Origin: Mycoplasmopsis gallopavonis
Lineage (GTDB): Bacteria; Bacillota_I; Bacilli_A; Mycoplasmatales; Metamycoplasmataceae
NCBI RefSeq assembly: GCF_900660635.1
Contig: NZ_LR215032.1
Coordinates: 124,001-188,000, forward strand
Reading direction: 5' to 3'
DNA length: 64,000 bases
The translations under genes were made by a program, and so were the position numbers. This document shows, piece by piece, positions 10,519 to 21,235 of the stretch. Below the pieces are notes generated by a model, which was not told where the DNA came from, made no database searches, and saw only the letters and a program-made list of their open reading frames with translations. The first letter of the stretch is position 1, and every line of letters starts with the position of its first letter.

Positions 10519-11355
10519 TTATTTTTTACCTTGTTGTGAAATTGCTCTTTTAAGCTCAAAATCACTACGATATAAATAATCATTAACAGCTTCCACAAGA
10601 CCTAATTGATCAACGCTAGAAGTATAGTATTTTGCATATGAACGTGTTAAATCATCCGCATTTTCCATTGCATAACTATAACCTACAACTTCAAACATAG
10701 AAATATCATTTGGGCTATCACCAATTGCCATTACATTTTCAACACTTGTATTAAACACATTTTCACAAAGTCACTTAATTCCAGAACCTTTTGAAACACC
10801 TGTTTTAGTAATTTCAATATGTGTTTTTAAATTACATACATTTAAATTAACGCCTTCTTCTTGGGTTAATTTGTAAAAATATTCTAATTTTTGAGGATCT
10901 CCATAAGCCTCAATTTTATGCATATCTTCGTTTAAACGACCATCTAAAATTCACTCATCATATTCACAAAATTCAGTAATAAAATTTTTAAATTCTTCTG
11001 TATACATGTGTAAATAATATTGATGTGTCCCGAAATAATAAAGACCTACTCCTGCTTTTTCAGCTAATCTTCAAATTTTTTTAGCTTCTTCTAATGGTAA
11101 AATTTCTAAATTTAAAATTTTCTTATCTTGATTATCTCAAATTAAAGCTCCATTTGAGCAAATAACATAACGACCATTAAGTTCATCTGCTAATCTTTGA
11201 ATTTTTTGGTAGGGTCCATTACCAGTATTAATTACAAATGGCACTCCTTTTGCTGCAATTTCTGCCATTTTATGTTTAGTTTCATCTGCTAATTTTTTGT
11301 GTGGAAAACCATAAATTGTTCCATCAACATCACTAAATATTGCTCATTTATTCAT
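10519..11355 (-). CDS. Cof-type HAD-IIB family hydrolase
   Basis: 278 residues. HAD superfamily phosphatases use an aspartyl-phosphate intermediate. Motif I is DVDGT with the nucleophile at D9 and the acid/base at D11. Motif IV is GDSPND at 212-217 (Mg-binding). The large cap between them fits the Cof/IIB subclass, which dephosphorylates sugar phosphates or related small metabolites; the substrate cannot be read from sequence. A TATAAT box (minus strand, 11363-11368) is 7 bp from the ATG, so the mRNA is probably leaderless. It is divergent from the membrane operon at 11418. Confidence 0.9.
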
Positions 11356-11362
11356 ATTTTCT

Positions 11363-11405
11363 ATTATACTAAGATAATTTATTTTTATAAAGTTATATTT
11401 ATAAT
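11363..11405. promoter_or_regulatory. Divergent -10 boxes for the HAD gene and the 11418 operon
   Basis: Minus-strand TATAAT at 11363-11368 and plus-strand TATAAT at 11400-11405. Each lies 7-12 bp from the start codon it serves, leaving little or no 5' UTR. No clear -35 boxes, as is usual in mycoplasmas. Confidence 0.6.
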
Positions 11406-11417
11406 AGAATTTATTAC

Positions 11418-11894
11418 ATGAATAAATTAATTAAAGCATTAAATAAAAAAATAATTTCCGATCGTCGGAAATTAAAAATTTACAAGATTCTTGATACATT
11501 GATTTCGATTTCTATTGCAGCATTTAATCTTTCAATTATTATTGTTGCAATTATTACCTTAATTACTCTAATTAGATATAAAAATAGACATTCAGAAATA
11601 GCTAATCAAATTAGTCAAAATTCATTTTGAACTTTGGTTGCACTAACCTCTTTAATTATCATTGCATTCATCATCACTATTGTGCTTGCAATTTATAAAT
11701 ACAATAGTCGCCAAAATGAATACAAAAAAATTTACAACACTTTAAGATATTTACAGATTAAACATGATGCAGGTGAAATTAATGACGAAAAGTTAAATGA
11801 ATTTGTTAATAAGTTATGAATCAAAGCTACAACTAAAACTAAATTAACAGTTTCAAAAATTATTAAAGATCAAATTACTTCGGGAGGAAAATAA
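11418..11894 (+). CDS. Small two-helix membrane protein, first gene of a three-gene operon
   Basis: 158 residues, not recognised by family. A short basic N-terminal helix precedes two hydrophobic segments (residues ~28-48, LISISIAAFNLSIIIVAIIT, and ~72-93, LVALTSLIIIAFIITIV), followed by a charged cytoplasmic tail of ~60 residues. TGA codons at two points are Trp. The stop overlaps the next start (TAATG). Two-helix topology with cytoplasmic flanks recurs in all three genes of the operon. It recalls SLATT/DUF4231-type membrane proteins, but I cannot confirm that by eye. Confidence 0.75.
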
Positions 11895-12379
11895 TGTCTA
11901 AATCATATGCTTCTTTTTTAAAAATTAAAAAAAGATTAACAATTCAAATTATTATTTATGGTTTTTTCTATTACTTATTTAATCTCACCACAATTTTTGC
12001 AGCTTTTTATGTTGGTTTGCTTGCGATTTTATTTTTAGCAGGTGCAAATAAAAATTATCCTGAAAATATTAAAAATCCTTACTTTGATCCTGAATTTTTA
12101 AATTATAGTGGAACTTATGTAATTATTACAACTTGAATTAACTCAATTACAGGATTATTAACTGGTCTTCTTTCATTTTTTATGATTAACAATCGTTTCA
12201 AAAGTCGTAAAATTAAACTTAAAAAAATTCAATTTGAAGAACTTGTTTTTAGAGGAAATGTTGGAAATTATAAATTAGCAGCTTCACAGAGCGAACGTGA
12301 ATATATGCTCTATAAAAGATGCGTCAAAATTCTAGACTTTGATCGTTTTACCACAACTAATTTACAAGGAGAAATCTAA
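11894..12379 (+). CDS. Small two-helix membrane protein, second gene of operon
   Basis: 161 residues. Hydrophobic segments at ~residues 18-50 (IIIYGFFYYLFNLTTIFAAFYVGLLAILFLAG) and ~82-100 (SITGLLTGLLSFFMI). A long polar loop lies between them (KNPYFDPEFLNYSGTY), and a basic C-terminal helical tail has conserved-looking EELVF and EREYMLYKRC. It is preceded by GGAGG inside the end of the first gene and overlaps both neighbours (TAATG at each junction), so translation is coupled. Function unknown; see the finding on this operon. Confidence 0.75.
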
Positions 12380-12771
12380 TGAAAGAACAAAATTTAGATA
12401 CTCAAAAATTACTAGAAAATACAAATGAAATTCAGAAAAAGATTAAATATAAATATTGAAAAAGTCGTGGAGTGTTTATTAGTTTATCATTAATTGCCTT
12501 AATAATTGCAGCGGTCACTGTTATCTTAAACTTGAGTGCGATTCGTTTTAATGAAATACCTGCATTAACAATGAATTTTTTCGTAGCAATGGCTGTTTTA
12601 ACCGTTTTAACAACTTTACTTGTATCACTTCAATCTTTCTTTAACATCCAAGAACGTAAGAATATCTTAAATGAAAATATTTCTAAAAATGAACAAATTG
12701 CTAAAGAGCTTAAAGAAGGTAAGGAAATGACACAAGAAGATATAGATCAAATTTTAAACACAATTACATAA
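12379..12771 (+). CDS. Small two-helix membrane protein, third gene of operon (possibly SLATT/DUF4231-like)
   Basis: 130 residues. The N-terminal helix ends in YKYWKSRGV. Two transmembrane segments follow (residues ~31-50, FISLSLIALIIAAVTVIL, and ~68-90, FVAMAVLTVLTTLLVSLQSF), then an acidic/basic helical tail. The order, a helix then TM-loop-TM ending in LQSFF followed by a charged helix, is similar to DUF4231 (SLATT) proteins, which form membrane pores in some bacterial conflict systems. This similarity is from memory and weak. The gene ends 4 bp before the terminator that IS-B copy 2 has split. Confidence 0.7.
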
Positions 12772-12784
12772 AAAACACGCTTAT

Positions 12785-14052
12785 TAAACTAGGACAGAAA
12801 AAATTAACAATTTATTAAATTGGATAACCCCGTACTATATTCGTATGGGGTTTTTCAATTCAGACATGATTGAATTCTAAATTTGTTGTATCAATTAACA
12901 TAATTAGATATTACTTTTTCTAGTTCACTCAAAGTCATAGCTTTGATATTTAAATCTCTAATTAATTCAGTTTTTAAATTTGAAAATCAATATTCCACAA
13001 CTCTATTATCTAAACTATTTCCTACTTTTGAAAGTGAAATTATTCCACCTTTATTTTGAATAAAACGAGAAAAATCATCAGATGTATAAGTTGAGCAATG
13101 ATCTGAATGTAATATAAAACTTTTTTCAAAATCAACATTTTCAAATGTTTTGTAAATTAATTTGGAATCTCTAAATTTAGAAAGAGAAAAACTAATTATT
13201 TCTTTAGTTTTATGTTTAATTACTACTGAAAGATAAACATTATTGTTTATTGCATCTTTTGTCGCTGGAAGATATGTTACATCAGTAGCATATATATTTC
13301 TGTTATATACATCATTATAATCTCTATTAACAATGTTTTCTTTTATGACAGATGTGTTCTTTGATTCTTTTAGTTTTTTTCTTTTTCTGATATTGCAAAA
13401 TAAACCTAAGGCATTCATATATCTTCCTAGAGTTCTTTCGTTTATGTCTATTTTATAGTGCTTTAAGATAAAATATTTTAATTTTTGTCTACCATATTTA
13501 GATCTATTTTGTTTAAATGAATCAATAATCAAGTCTTGGTACTTTATTTTTCTGGATTTATTTTTAGGAGCAAAATTATTTCTTTTATGTTTGGATATTG
13601 TTTGTCTACAAAGATACAACAAAATAGCAAGTTTATACGAAGCCATATTAATATGTGATGCCTCTTGAACTTTCTCTGTTTTAAATTTATCTTTTGTAAT
13701 TTCTCTATATCTTTTTGCAATTTCAATTAAATCTTCTCGTGTAAAAATGTCTCAATTTATATCTTGTTCTTTCTCTTTTCTTGACCTACCGGTTCCAGGC
13801 TTTCTTGGTTTTTTATTCATATTACAATTATAATGTTTTAATATTCCTCGTAATCTTGCTTTCACATATTTATCTTTTGCTTTTGCACCATATTTATACA
13901 TAAGTTCAATTGCATACTTTTTGCCTAATTGAAAAAATGTATTATAAATTTCTTTTTCTTGTTCTTCTGTAAAATGTTTACCCATTTTTTCTCCTTTAAA
14001 AATATAAAAAATTAACATTCGAAGGAATGTTAATTTTTATTGTCCTAGTTTA
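12785..14052 (-). mobile_element. IS-B copy 2 (IS3 family), 1268 bp
   Basis: Same ends as copy 1. The target duplication is TAT (12782-12784 / 14053-14055). It inserted in the apical loop of the bidirectional terminator between the 11418 operon and the nuclease gene. Confidence 0.94.
12804..13985 (-). CDS. IS-B transposase, copy 2
   Basis: 393 residues, single frame, same DDE residues as copy 1. It differs from copy 1 at a handful of positions (for example KYAIE for KDAIE and NIRKRK for NVRKRK). AAAGGAG precedes the ATG. It appears intact. Confidence 0.93.
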
Positions 14053-14064
14053 TATGCGTGTTTT

Positions 14065-15729
14065 TTATTGCTTGATTCCAACTAAAATTCCTTTATTGAC
14101 AAATGGTTTTGTACCAAAAAGACTTTCTTCGATTGTCGGGTAATCAATAAATGGATTTCTTCTTTTTTGATGAGTAAATTTTGAAGTTTCATTATTACGA
14201 ATAATATCAAATTGATTTACTCTATCTTTTTTGTGTCAGTTTAAATAAACTTCTAAATAATGATTTTTTAAATAAGGTGCACTTTGTTGGAATACAAGAT
14301 TACCATTTCCATTATATTTATTTTCTCTTGCATAAGTAAAAGCGAAATATAAGTAAGCTCTAGCAATATCACCTTTAAATGCATCAATTGGCTCAAAAAC
14401 TTGATATCCCATTGACCCTGTTCCTAATTTTCCGCCGTTTAAAGAAGTTCATGTAGCATTTTTTACAACATCATGTGGATCGTTTCCTCTAACACCATTA
14501 ACTTTGATATCTGTTGGAAAAACATGGAATGGATCATTTCTCATTTTATCAACTTTAGCGAATCAAGATTGCGGAATTAAATGCTCACGATTCATTCCAT
14601 CACCCTCTTTTTTAGCAGCATTGCTTGTTGGATATGATTGATATACATAAGGATCTTTACCAACTGGATTTTCACTATAAACATCTAACATTGTGTTGTC
14701 TTTTTCAAAATACTTATCTTTAAATGCATTCGAAGTGTTATAAAAATTCTTTAAACTATCATAATTACCTTGTTCTTGTTTTGAAGCCTGAAGTTGAACA
14801 AGAGCATTCATTAATTTTTCACCATAAAGACCATTTAAAGATTCATAATAATTATTAGAAGGATCATATATCAATTTAGAAGCATCAAAAGAATTATCAA
14901 TTGTTAAGGTTTTATCAGCAACAGGGTTACTTGTACTTCCTTCTTCTCTATTTGAAGTATTGGTGGTTTTTAAATATTTAGCAGGAATAAAGAATTCACT
15001 TCAATAAGGACCATAGTGACCTGTTGAGCTTTCTGTTTTACCTTCTGAATTAATAGAAACTAAATAGTAATAAACTTTTACTTGTCCGTTTTCAGAATTA
15101 AATTCAACTCTTAAATTTGTATTTGGAAAACCTTTTTTAGTAATATATCTTTTTGAATTATCAAGTGCAGGTAAAACATCAACAAATTTTTCTGAAACAT
15201 TTTCAAAAACAATTCCTTCTTTTGCTTGATTACCACTTCTTGCTACCAATTCTTTTTCCCTAGGCATAAATCATAATTGAAGACCATATTTTGGATCAGG
15301 AGTATTTAAATGTTCAACCAATGCTTGTCAATCCATATTGTTAGATGGTGTAAATAAATTGTATGCTCCATATTTATTAATAAAACTTTTTACTTTATCG
15401 TCAGATATTTCATCTTTATTAACACTAGGTACTATTGTTCTTTTTTGAACTGGTTGAGGTTGCTCTGGTTGAGGTTGCTCTGGTTGAGGTTGCTCTGGTT
15501 GAGGTTGCTCTGGTTGAGGTTGCTCTGGTTGAGGTTGCTCTGGTTGAGGTTGCTCTGGTTGAGGTTGCTCTGGTTGAGGTTGCTCTGGTTGAGGTTGTGT
15601 TGGAGTAGTTTCTTTTTCTATACCTTTATCATTTGCTTTTTCAAATTTACAAGATGTTGCAACACTTATGCTGCTAATAATTGAAAATGCAGTGAAAAAA
15701 TTTAAAAGGTATTTAGTTTTTTTATTCAT
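14065..15729 (-). CDS. Secreted lipoprotein nuclease, endonuclease I family
   Basis: 554 residues. A signal peptide with lipobox VATSC puts the lipidated Cys at residue 27. Then comes a spacer of ten PQPEQ-type repeats, a beta-rich middle region, and a C-terminal endonuclease I domain. The catalytic block NREHLIPQSWF starts at ~380. Further downstream are DPFHVFPTD, RGND, a GDIARAYLYFAF helix and RNPFIDYP, all typical of the EndA/BsnI-like endonuclease_1 family. Members cut DNA and RNA non-specifically. On a mycoplasma surface this would release nucleotides, which these organisms cannot make de novo, and could attack host extracellular DNA traps (inference). The start has AAGGAG upstream. The repeat spacer is likely length-variable. 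Confidence 0.92.
15451..15600 (-). repeat. 15-bp tandem repeat, 10 units, encoding PQPEQ
   Basis: Ten consecutive 15-bp units, nearly identical, with sequence changes only in the last unit on each side. The unit length is a multiple of three, so gain or loss of units changes protein length but not frame. Confidence 0.95.
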
Positions 15730-15938
15730 TATTAATCTCCTTAATATTAGAAAAACTTTCTAAATTTAGATATTTAATATTATAAATAAATAATATATTG
15801 GTATTTTAAAATGCAAGTTTTTTCCACATTTAATGTGATGCTTTTAAATTAATTTTCAAAAATAAAAAATAATATATTACTCGAAAGTAATATTTAGGTT
15901 ATAATATATTACATAACAGTAATATATAAGAGGTACAT
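15730..15938. promoter_or_regulatory. Divergent intergenic region between nuclease and ABC operon
   Basis: Extremely AT-rich, with several ATATATTA/AATATATT motifs (for example 15868-15932) that form imperfect inverted repeats just ahead of the ABC operon. These could hold both promoters and an operator. No hairpin terminator is seen. Confidence 0.4.
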
Positions 15939-17738
15939 ATGAAACAAATTTGAAAATATAGCTCTTTTCTTAATCGGGTAAACCTGTTAAGAAAGACTAC
16001 TTGAATTATTCCGTTAGTATATTTTGTGCTTTTTTTAATCACAACAATATTACTCGGAACTTTAAAAATTAATATAAATAATAATCTTATTATTTATATC
16101 TTTGCTTTTATTACAATTCTATTTACTATTTTTTATAGTTCTTTAATTTATATAAATATTTTTAAAGAACTAGAAAATGATGGTTTAGAAATATTAACAT
16201 TAAGCAAACCAATTAGTAGAAACAAAATTTACTTAGGTAAAAGTTTTTATTTAATTTTATTTAGTTTAGTTTTTGCAATTGCTCTTGGTCTTTTAAACAC
16301 ATTGCTTTTAATTAGTTTAAAACTATTTAGTCAAATTCTGCTATATCTTGGAATTAGCGTAATTACTTATTTTTTAATCTTCAATTTTATCGGATCAATT
16401 GCTTCATTGATTGCTTATAAAACAAACACTAAAATCGCAATGACAATTCCTTTCATTGTCTCAACTCCACTAATGATTGGTGGAACAATTTTAAATAGCT
16501 ACTCAACTAGCATTTCAAATAATTTTAATTACTATTTAAATTTAAAATATCAACATAATCTTTCGGGAAAAATTAGTAATGCCGAAGAGTTTTATTTGAA
16601 TAACAATCAAGATAATTTATTTTTCGTGCCAAATGGATATGAAAATGATTCTTTTTCAAAGAATCAAAAAGATTTCTTTAATGAAATTTATAAATTATCA
16701 GCAAATGCTTCAAAAGAGTTAAATCTTTATTCTTGACTTGCAGTTCCGTATCAATTTTTAGATATTTTTAACACTAGTGATAAAAATATTTTCAACAACA
16801 ATATCAAGCAAAATAACCTTGAAAATGTTTTATTTTACAAAAATAATGATTCTTATTTATTTAATTACAAATTGAAAGATAAAGCTAACTTAGCAACTAA
16901 AGCTCTTTTTGAAGTTAATGATGAAAGTGTTGAAAAATTCATTGTTCCTGGTGCTTTAAAAAATCAAACATTAAGAGATGGATACAGTAATACAAATATT
17001 ATTTATGCACGAGAGGGTGCAAGTGATTTTAAACAAATTTTCCCAGAGGATAAATATGTTTTTGCAGCAAGTGATAATTTAGTTGGTGAATTAAAATGAG
17101 AATATATTAAAGAAATTTTAGAAAATAAAGATTTTCAAAAATATGCTCAAAACTTTTTTGAACAATTTACAAAAAATCAAATAAATGATTTAAATGAATT
17201 AAAACAACAAATTTTAACAAAACTAGAAAATCAAATAAATGATGAGCAAGCTTTTTTAAATACTTATGCCAATAACTTTGTTACTGCATTTAATCCAATT
17301 GCAATTGAAAATAAACAAATTAAAACCACAACTGAGAAAAAAATTTACTTAGCAACAGCGATGCTTTACTATGCATACTTTAGCTTTAATAACTCTCAAA
17401 TAGTTCAGGCTATTTTAATCAATCCTGATTTAGAGAAAAATTATGAGCAAGATAAATTAACACTTTTAATTGGGAAATTTAAATACAAAATTGGTGGATA
17501 TTCAAGTTATACACCAGTTCAAGAGGTTAGCACAATTAATGATGAACAAAAAGTAATTATTAGATACAACTTAGAAGAAAGTAATAACTTTTTATTCCAA
17601 GAAGTAGCAAATGTTTATGAATTAGAGCGTTCTAATTTAGTTGTTTCTAAATGAGGATACATTGGTTTATGAACTTTAATTACAGCTTTATTAATTGCGT
17701 TTAACACATACAAATACAACAAAAAGGACTATAAATAA
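15939..17738 (+). CDS. ABC-2 type transporter permease with large extracellular domain
   Basis: 599 residues. One TM helix near residues 25-45, then a cluster of ~5 helices to about residue 190 (including a SKPISRNKIYLGKS loop typical of ABC-2 permeases). A hydrophilic, presumably extracellular region of ~370 residues follows, then a final TM segment at ~575-593 before a basic C-terminus. That topology resembles ABC-2 exporters. TGA codons are Trp. AGAGGT stands upstream of the ATG. The stop overlaps the ATPase start (TAATG). The substrate is unknown. The co-transcribed lipoproteins suggest the operon handles surface molecules or a ligand bound by them. Confidence 0.85.
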
Positions 17739-18445
17739 TGCAAAAAATTTTAGAAGTAAAAAATTTAAACAAAATTTATAAATCAAAAGATAGAGTAAGT
17801 GGTATTTTTGATTTAAATTTTTCTGTTGAAAAGGGTTCTTTCCATGCATTCATTGGTGAAAATGGTGCAGGAAAAACAACTACAATTAAAAGTATTGTTG
17901 GTGCTTATTGCAATTATGATGGAGAAATTTTAATTGGAGGAATCGCTAATACTAAACCAGAAAGTAAAAAGCTTTTAGGTTATGTGCCTGAAAATGCAAT
18001 TTTTCCAAAAGATTTAACAACTTTTGATTATCTCTTTGCTCTTGCTTGTTTAAATGGTTTGAATAAAAAAGAAGCTGAAACAAAAATTGATCAATTACTT
18101 GCTAAATTTGAAATTAGTGACTTAAAAAACCAAAAACCATATAATTTTTCATCTGGACAAAAGAAAAAAATTCTTTTAATTCAAGCTTTAATGTTTGAAC
18201 CTGAAATTTTAATTTTAGATGAACCTGCTGCCAACTTAGATCCGACAGCTAGATATAATTTATTTAAACTTCTTCAAGAATTAAATAAAGAAGGAAAGAC
18301 GATTTTTATTTCATCACACGTTTTAAGCGAAATTGATAAATACACCAATTCTCTAACTTTAATTCATCAAGGTCAAATTGTTTATAGCGGAATCAAAAAC
18401 AAAGATTTAGAAAGTATTTTCTATGAAAAAGTTATCAAGAAATAA
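17738..18445 (+). CDS. ABC transporter ATP-binding protein
   Basis: 235 residues, a single nucleotide-binding domain. Walker A GENGAGKT at 40-47, signature FSSGQKKK around 145, Walker B LILDEPAANLD around 165, and the switch histidine in FISSHVLSE. This is the ABC-2 exporter-type subfamily. It would pair as a homodimer with the permease encoded directly upstream. The 3' end overlaps the next gene by 23 bp. Confidence 0.95.
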   Translation: MQKILEVKNLNKIYKSKDRVSGIFDLNFSVEKGSFHAFIGENGAGKTTTIKSIVGAYCNYDGEILIGGIANTKPESKKLLGYVPENAIFPKDLTTFDYLFALACLNGLNKKEAETKIDQLLAKFEISDLKNQKPYNFSSGQKKKILLIQALMFEPEILILDEPAANLDPTARYNLFKLLQELNKEGKTIFISSHVLSEIDKYTNSLTLIHQGQIVYSGIKNKDLESIFYEKVIKK

Positions 18446-19409
18446 AAAAATACTCATAATAGCACTAACAAGTTTAGGTCTTTTATCTATTGCAAGTGCT
18501 ACTTCTGTTTTGTGAAATAATAAAATCCAAAATTCAGCAAAAAAAGAGTTTCAAAAAAGCTTTCAAAGTCAGATTGATCCACATTTAAAAAATCTTGTTA
18601 ATTGATACTTTGATGATGACCAAAATCAAATCAATGATTTTTACACAACAGAACAACAAAATAATGATTTATTACTAAAAGAACTTAAATCAACATTAAT
18701 TCTTGCTCCATTATGAGATGTTTCTGTTATAGATAAAGCTGGTGATAAAGAAAAACAAGTTTATAAATCAATAAACTTGTTAAAAAATATCATTAAAAAC
18801 AACTGGTTTTGATTTTTAAACAATTTAGATAAATTTCAGTTTTTATACAATCCATATGGTGCAATGTATAGTGATGATTATCCAACATCTCCAAAAGATA
18901 TTTTGACAAAAATTCAAACAAAAATTAGCAATAATGAAACTTTATTAATCAATAATAGCACCAAAAAAATTCAAAATATTTATGAATTTGAAGTTCCAGA
19001 TACTAAATATGATGTTTGAAGCAACAAAAAAATCTTATTTTTCCAACTTGGACAAAATAAATTTATACCACTTTTAAAATTTAATAAAGAAAACAAAAAA
19101 TACTTGCAAGTACTTCCAGAAATGCTTGTAATGCACACAACAATTAAAACCAAAGATGCACTTCAAAAATTTTTAAATGCTGCACTTGTTAATAATTTAA
19201 AAATTCAAAACGATTACATTGAATATCAAATGAAATTACAACCTGATTTTAATATTGAAGATTACAAAAGAGATAGCAACGATCAATATTATTTTAGTAT
19301 TTTTGATGGATACAATTATTCAGAAAGCTTCAAAAATGCAATTAATCAAATTCAAACAGAGGGAATTATTATGGAAAGATATACTTGAGGTTATATTAAT
19401 GAAAAATAA
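18423..19409 (+). CDS. Membrane-anchored extracellular protein of the ABC operon
   Basis: 328 residues. N-terminal KKLSRNKK followed by one hydrophobic anchor (ILIIALTSLGLLSIASATSV) and no lipobox cysteine, then an extracellular domain. It contains the motif NWFWFLNNLDKFQF near residue 130, which recurs in the next two proteins, so they look like diverged paralogues. The start overlaps the ATPase gene by 23 bp; a later start would lose the basic N-terminus. Four in-frame TGA Trp codons. Function unknown. Confidence 0.75.
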
Positions 19410-20385
19410 ATTATTAAACATACTTACTTTTAGTTCAATTCCTCTTGCTTTCACTTCTTGTGCAAATTACCAAACTAATTCCCAATACGATAAATTTATC
19501 GATCACAAACTAGATGTTAATACAACCGTTTTGAACAAAGATACTCAAAGAACTCAAAAAATCTTAAACTTTTTACTCAAAGAAGTTTTCAAAGATAATG
19601 AAGTTGAGCGTTTAAATTTCATTACAAATCAATCAAATCCTGACATCATAAATAATTTTAAAAATCTTCAAGCTAAATATCAAGAAATTTTTAAAGCTAA
19701 AGAAGGTTTAAAACAAGAAATTGCGGACTTAAATAAAAAAATTGATTGATATAAATTTTTAATTGGTCAATATTGAAACGAACTACAAGAAGCACAAGCA
19801 CAACTAATTGCTCTAAATGATCAAAATGAAAATTACAACGAAAAAGAAAAAGATTATTTAACTCAATTTGGAAATTTAATTAGCGATAACTGATATTTCT
19901 TTTTAACCAATTTAGATAAATTTCACTATGAGTTTTTCCAATATATTGGACAAACTTTTGCTGATAAAGATTTTATTAGTCGTGATTATATTAATAGTCT
20001 TAAAACGAAAAAACCAACAACTGCATTTAATTTATACGACAACAATTTAAATGAATTAATTTTAGGAGAAGAAACCAGAGAGTTGCAAAACGCAAATATT
20101 TATTATCTTAACAAAGATAAATTAGTTTTTAGAATTACAATTGCAAATATTAACTCAAATAATCCAGTTTTAAAAATTGATCCTTATATTTGATATTTTG
20201 AAAATCTCAAAGCTCAAAAAATTTCTTTAAATTTAATTTCATCAATTTATCACTTTGCTTTTATTCATAATTATCCACAGTCATACGATCAATTCATTAT
20301 AGATATGGTGCAAAAACAAAGATACGGGGAACCAGCTTATTTATTAATTACAGCCAAGGAGAACAATAATGAAGAAATTTCTTAA
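19399..20385 (+). CDS. Lipoprotein of the ABC operon (NLDKF-motif paralogue)
   Basis: 328 residues. Signal peptide with lipobox AFTSC, lipidated Cys at 21. Residues ~90-150 are coiled-coil-like, then NWYFFLTNLDKFHYEF, which matches the motif of the upstream protein. Overlaps the upstream gene by 11 bp and the next gene by 17 bp. No known family is recognised. Likely a surface-exposed partner of the ABC transporter. Confidence 0.78.
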
Positions 20386-21235
20386 TTGATTACCATTAGC
20401 ATTTACTCCATTTGTTCTTGCTTCATGTAATAATTCAAACGAAAAAATTATTAAATACCAACAAAAAATTCAAGAACCCGAAACAACAAATCAAGCTGAT
20501 TTTAATTTATTTGCAAAAACAAATGTAATTCAAACAATTTTAAATATAATTTATCCAGATAAAACAGAACAACAAAAATATGTTAACGAACAAATTAACT
20601 TAGATCAAAATTACAAAAATCAGGTTCAAGTTGCTTTAAGATATGCAAATAACATTACAGGTTCACTTCGTAGTTTTTATAGTTTTGGTGGTCCTGTTGC
20701 AACTATCAAAGCTTCAAATGACATTCTGGATAATCTTGTTAAAAAGAATTGACTCTTTTTCTTATTTAATTTATCAAACATTACTTTCATGCAAGATCCG
20801 GAATTCACTCGTGATAAAACAGCTTCTGAATTGGATAGTGAAAACGCCGAAAATGCTCTACTTTATAATCAATTTTATCGTCCTAAAAGCAATCAAATTA
20901 TTGATTATGTTGTTCAAGAATATAGCAATGATGAATGAGAAAACGAAAAAGTTATTTATATGCTCACCAAAGAAGGTTATATTCTTCAACTTAATATCAT
21001 CATCCCAAAACAAGAAGACTCACAATTAAGCGTTAATTTATCAATGTATCTTTACACATATCCTAAACTGCTTTTAAGCCTAAATAAAACAGAGATTTTT
21101 GATCTTAAAAAGTTTATTTTAGATACCAAAAGTTTTAGTGATTTTGATCTTTATGGTTCAAACACAAATAATGTTTTATTTACTGACAAATATGGAGGGG
21201 CAGTTTTAAGATATACAGCTGTCGATATTAAATAA
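20369..21235 (+). CDS. Lipoprotein of the ABC operon
   Basis: 288 residues. Lipobox VLASC with Cys at 20. A shorter, diverged version of the same motif is present (NWLFFLFNLSNITF). AAGGAG lies inside the upstream gene just before the start. The stop shares TAATG with the next gene. Family not recognised. The C-terminus is rich in beta-type segments. Confidence 0.78.

Larger units (their letters stand above)
12772..14066. terminator. Rho-independent terminator split in its loop by IS-B copy 2
   Basis: Left half AAAAACACGCTTAT (up to 12784) and right half TATGCGTGTTTTTTATT (14053-14069). Restoring the site gives an ACACGC/GCGTGT stem with a TTAT loop between two convergent genes. Confidence 0.88.

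Noticed and set aside
15451-15600. Direct repeats as a CRISPR array
   Set aside because: 15-bp units are contiguous with no spacers and encode PQPEQ in frame.
15445-15684. Plus-strand ORF of repeated W-L-R-L-L
   Set aside because: It is the antisense reading of the PQPEQ repeat of the nuclease gene. No ribosome-binding site, and the repeat keeps both frames open by chance.
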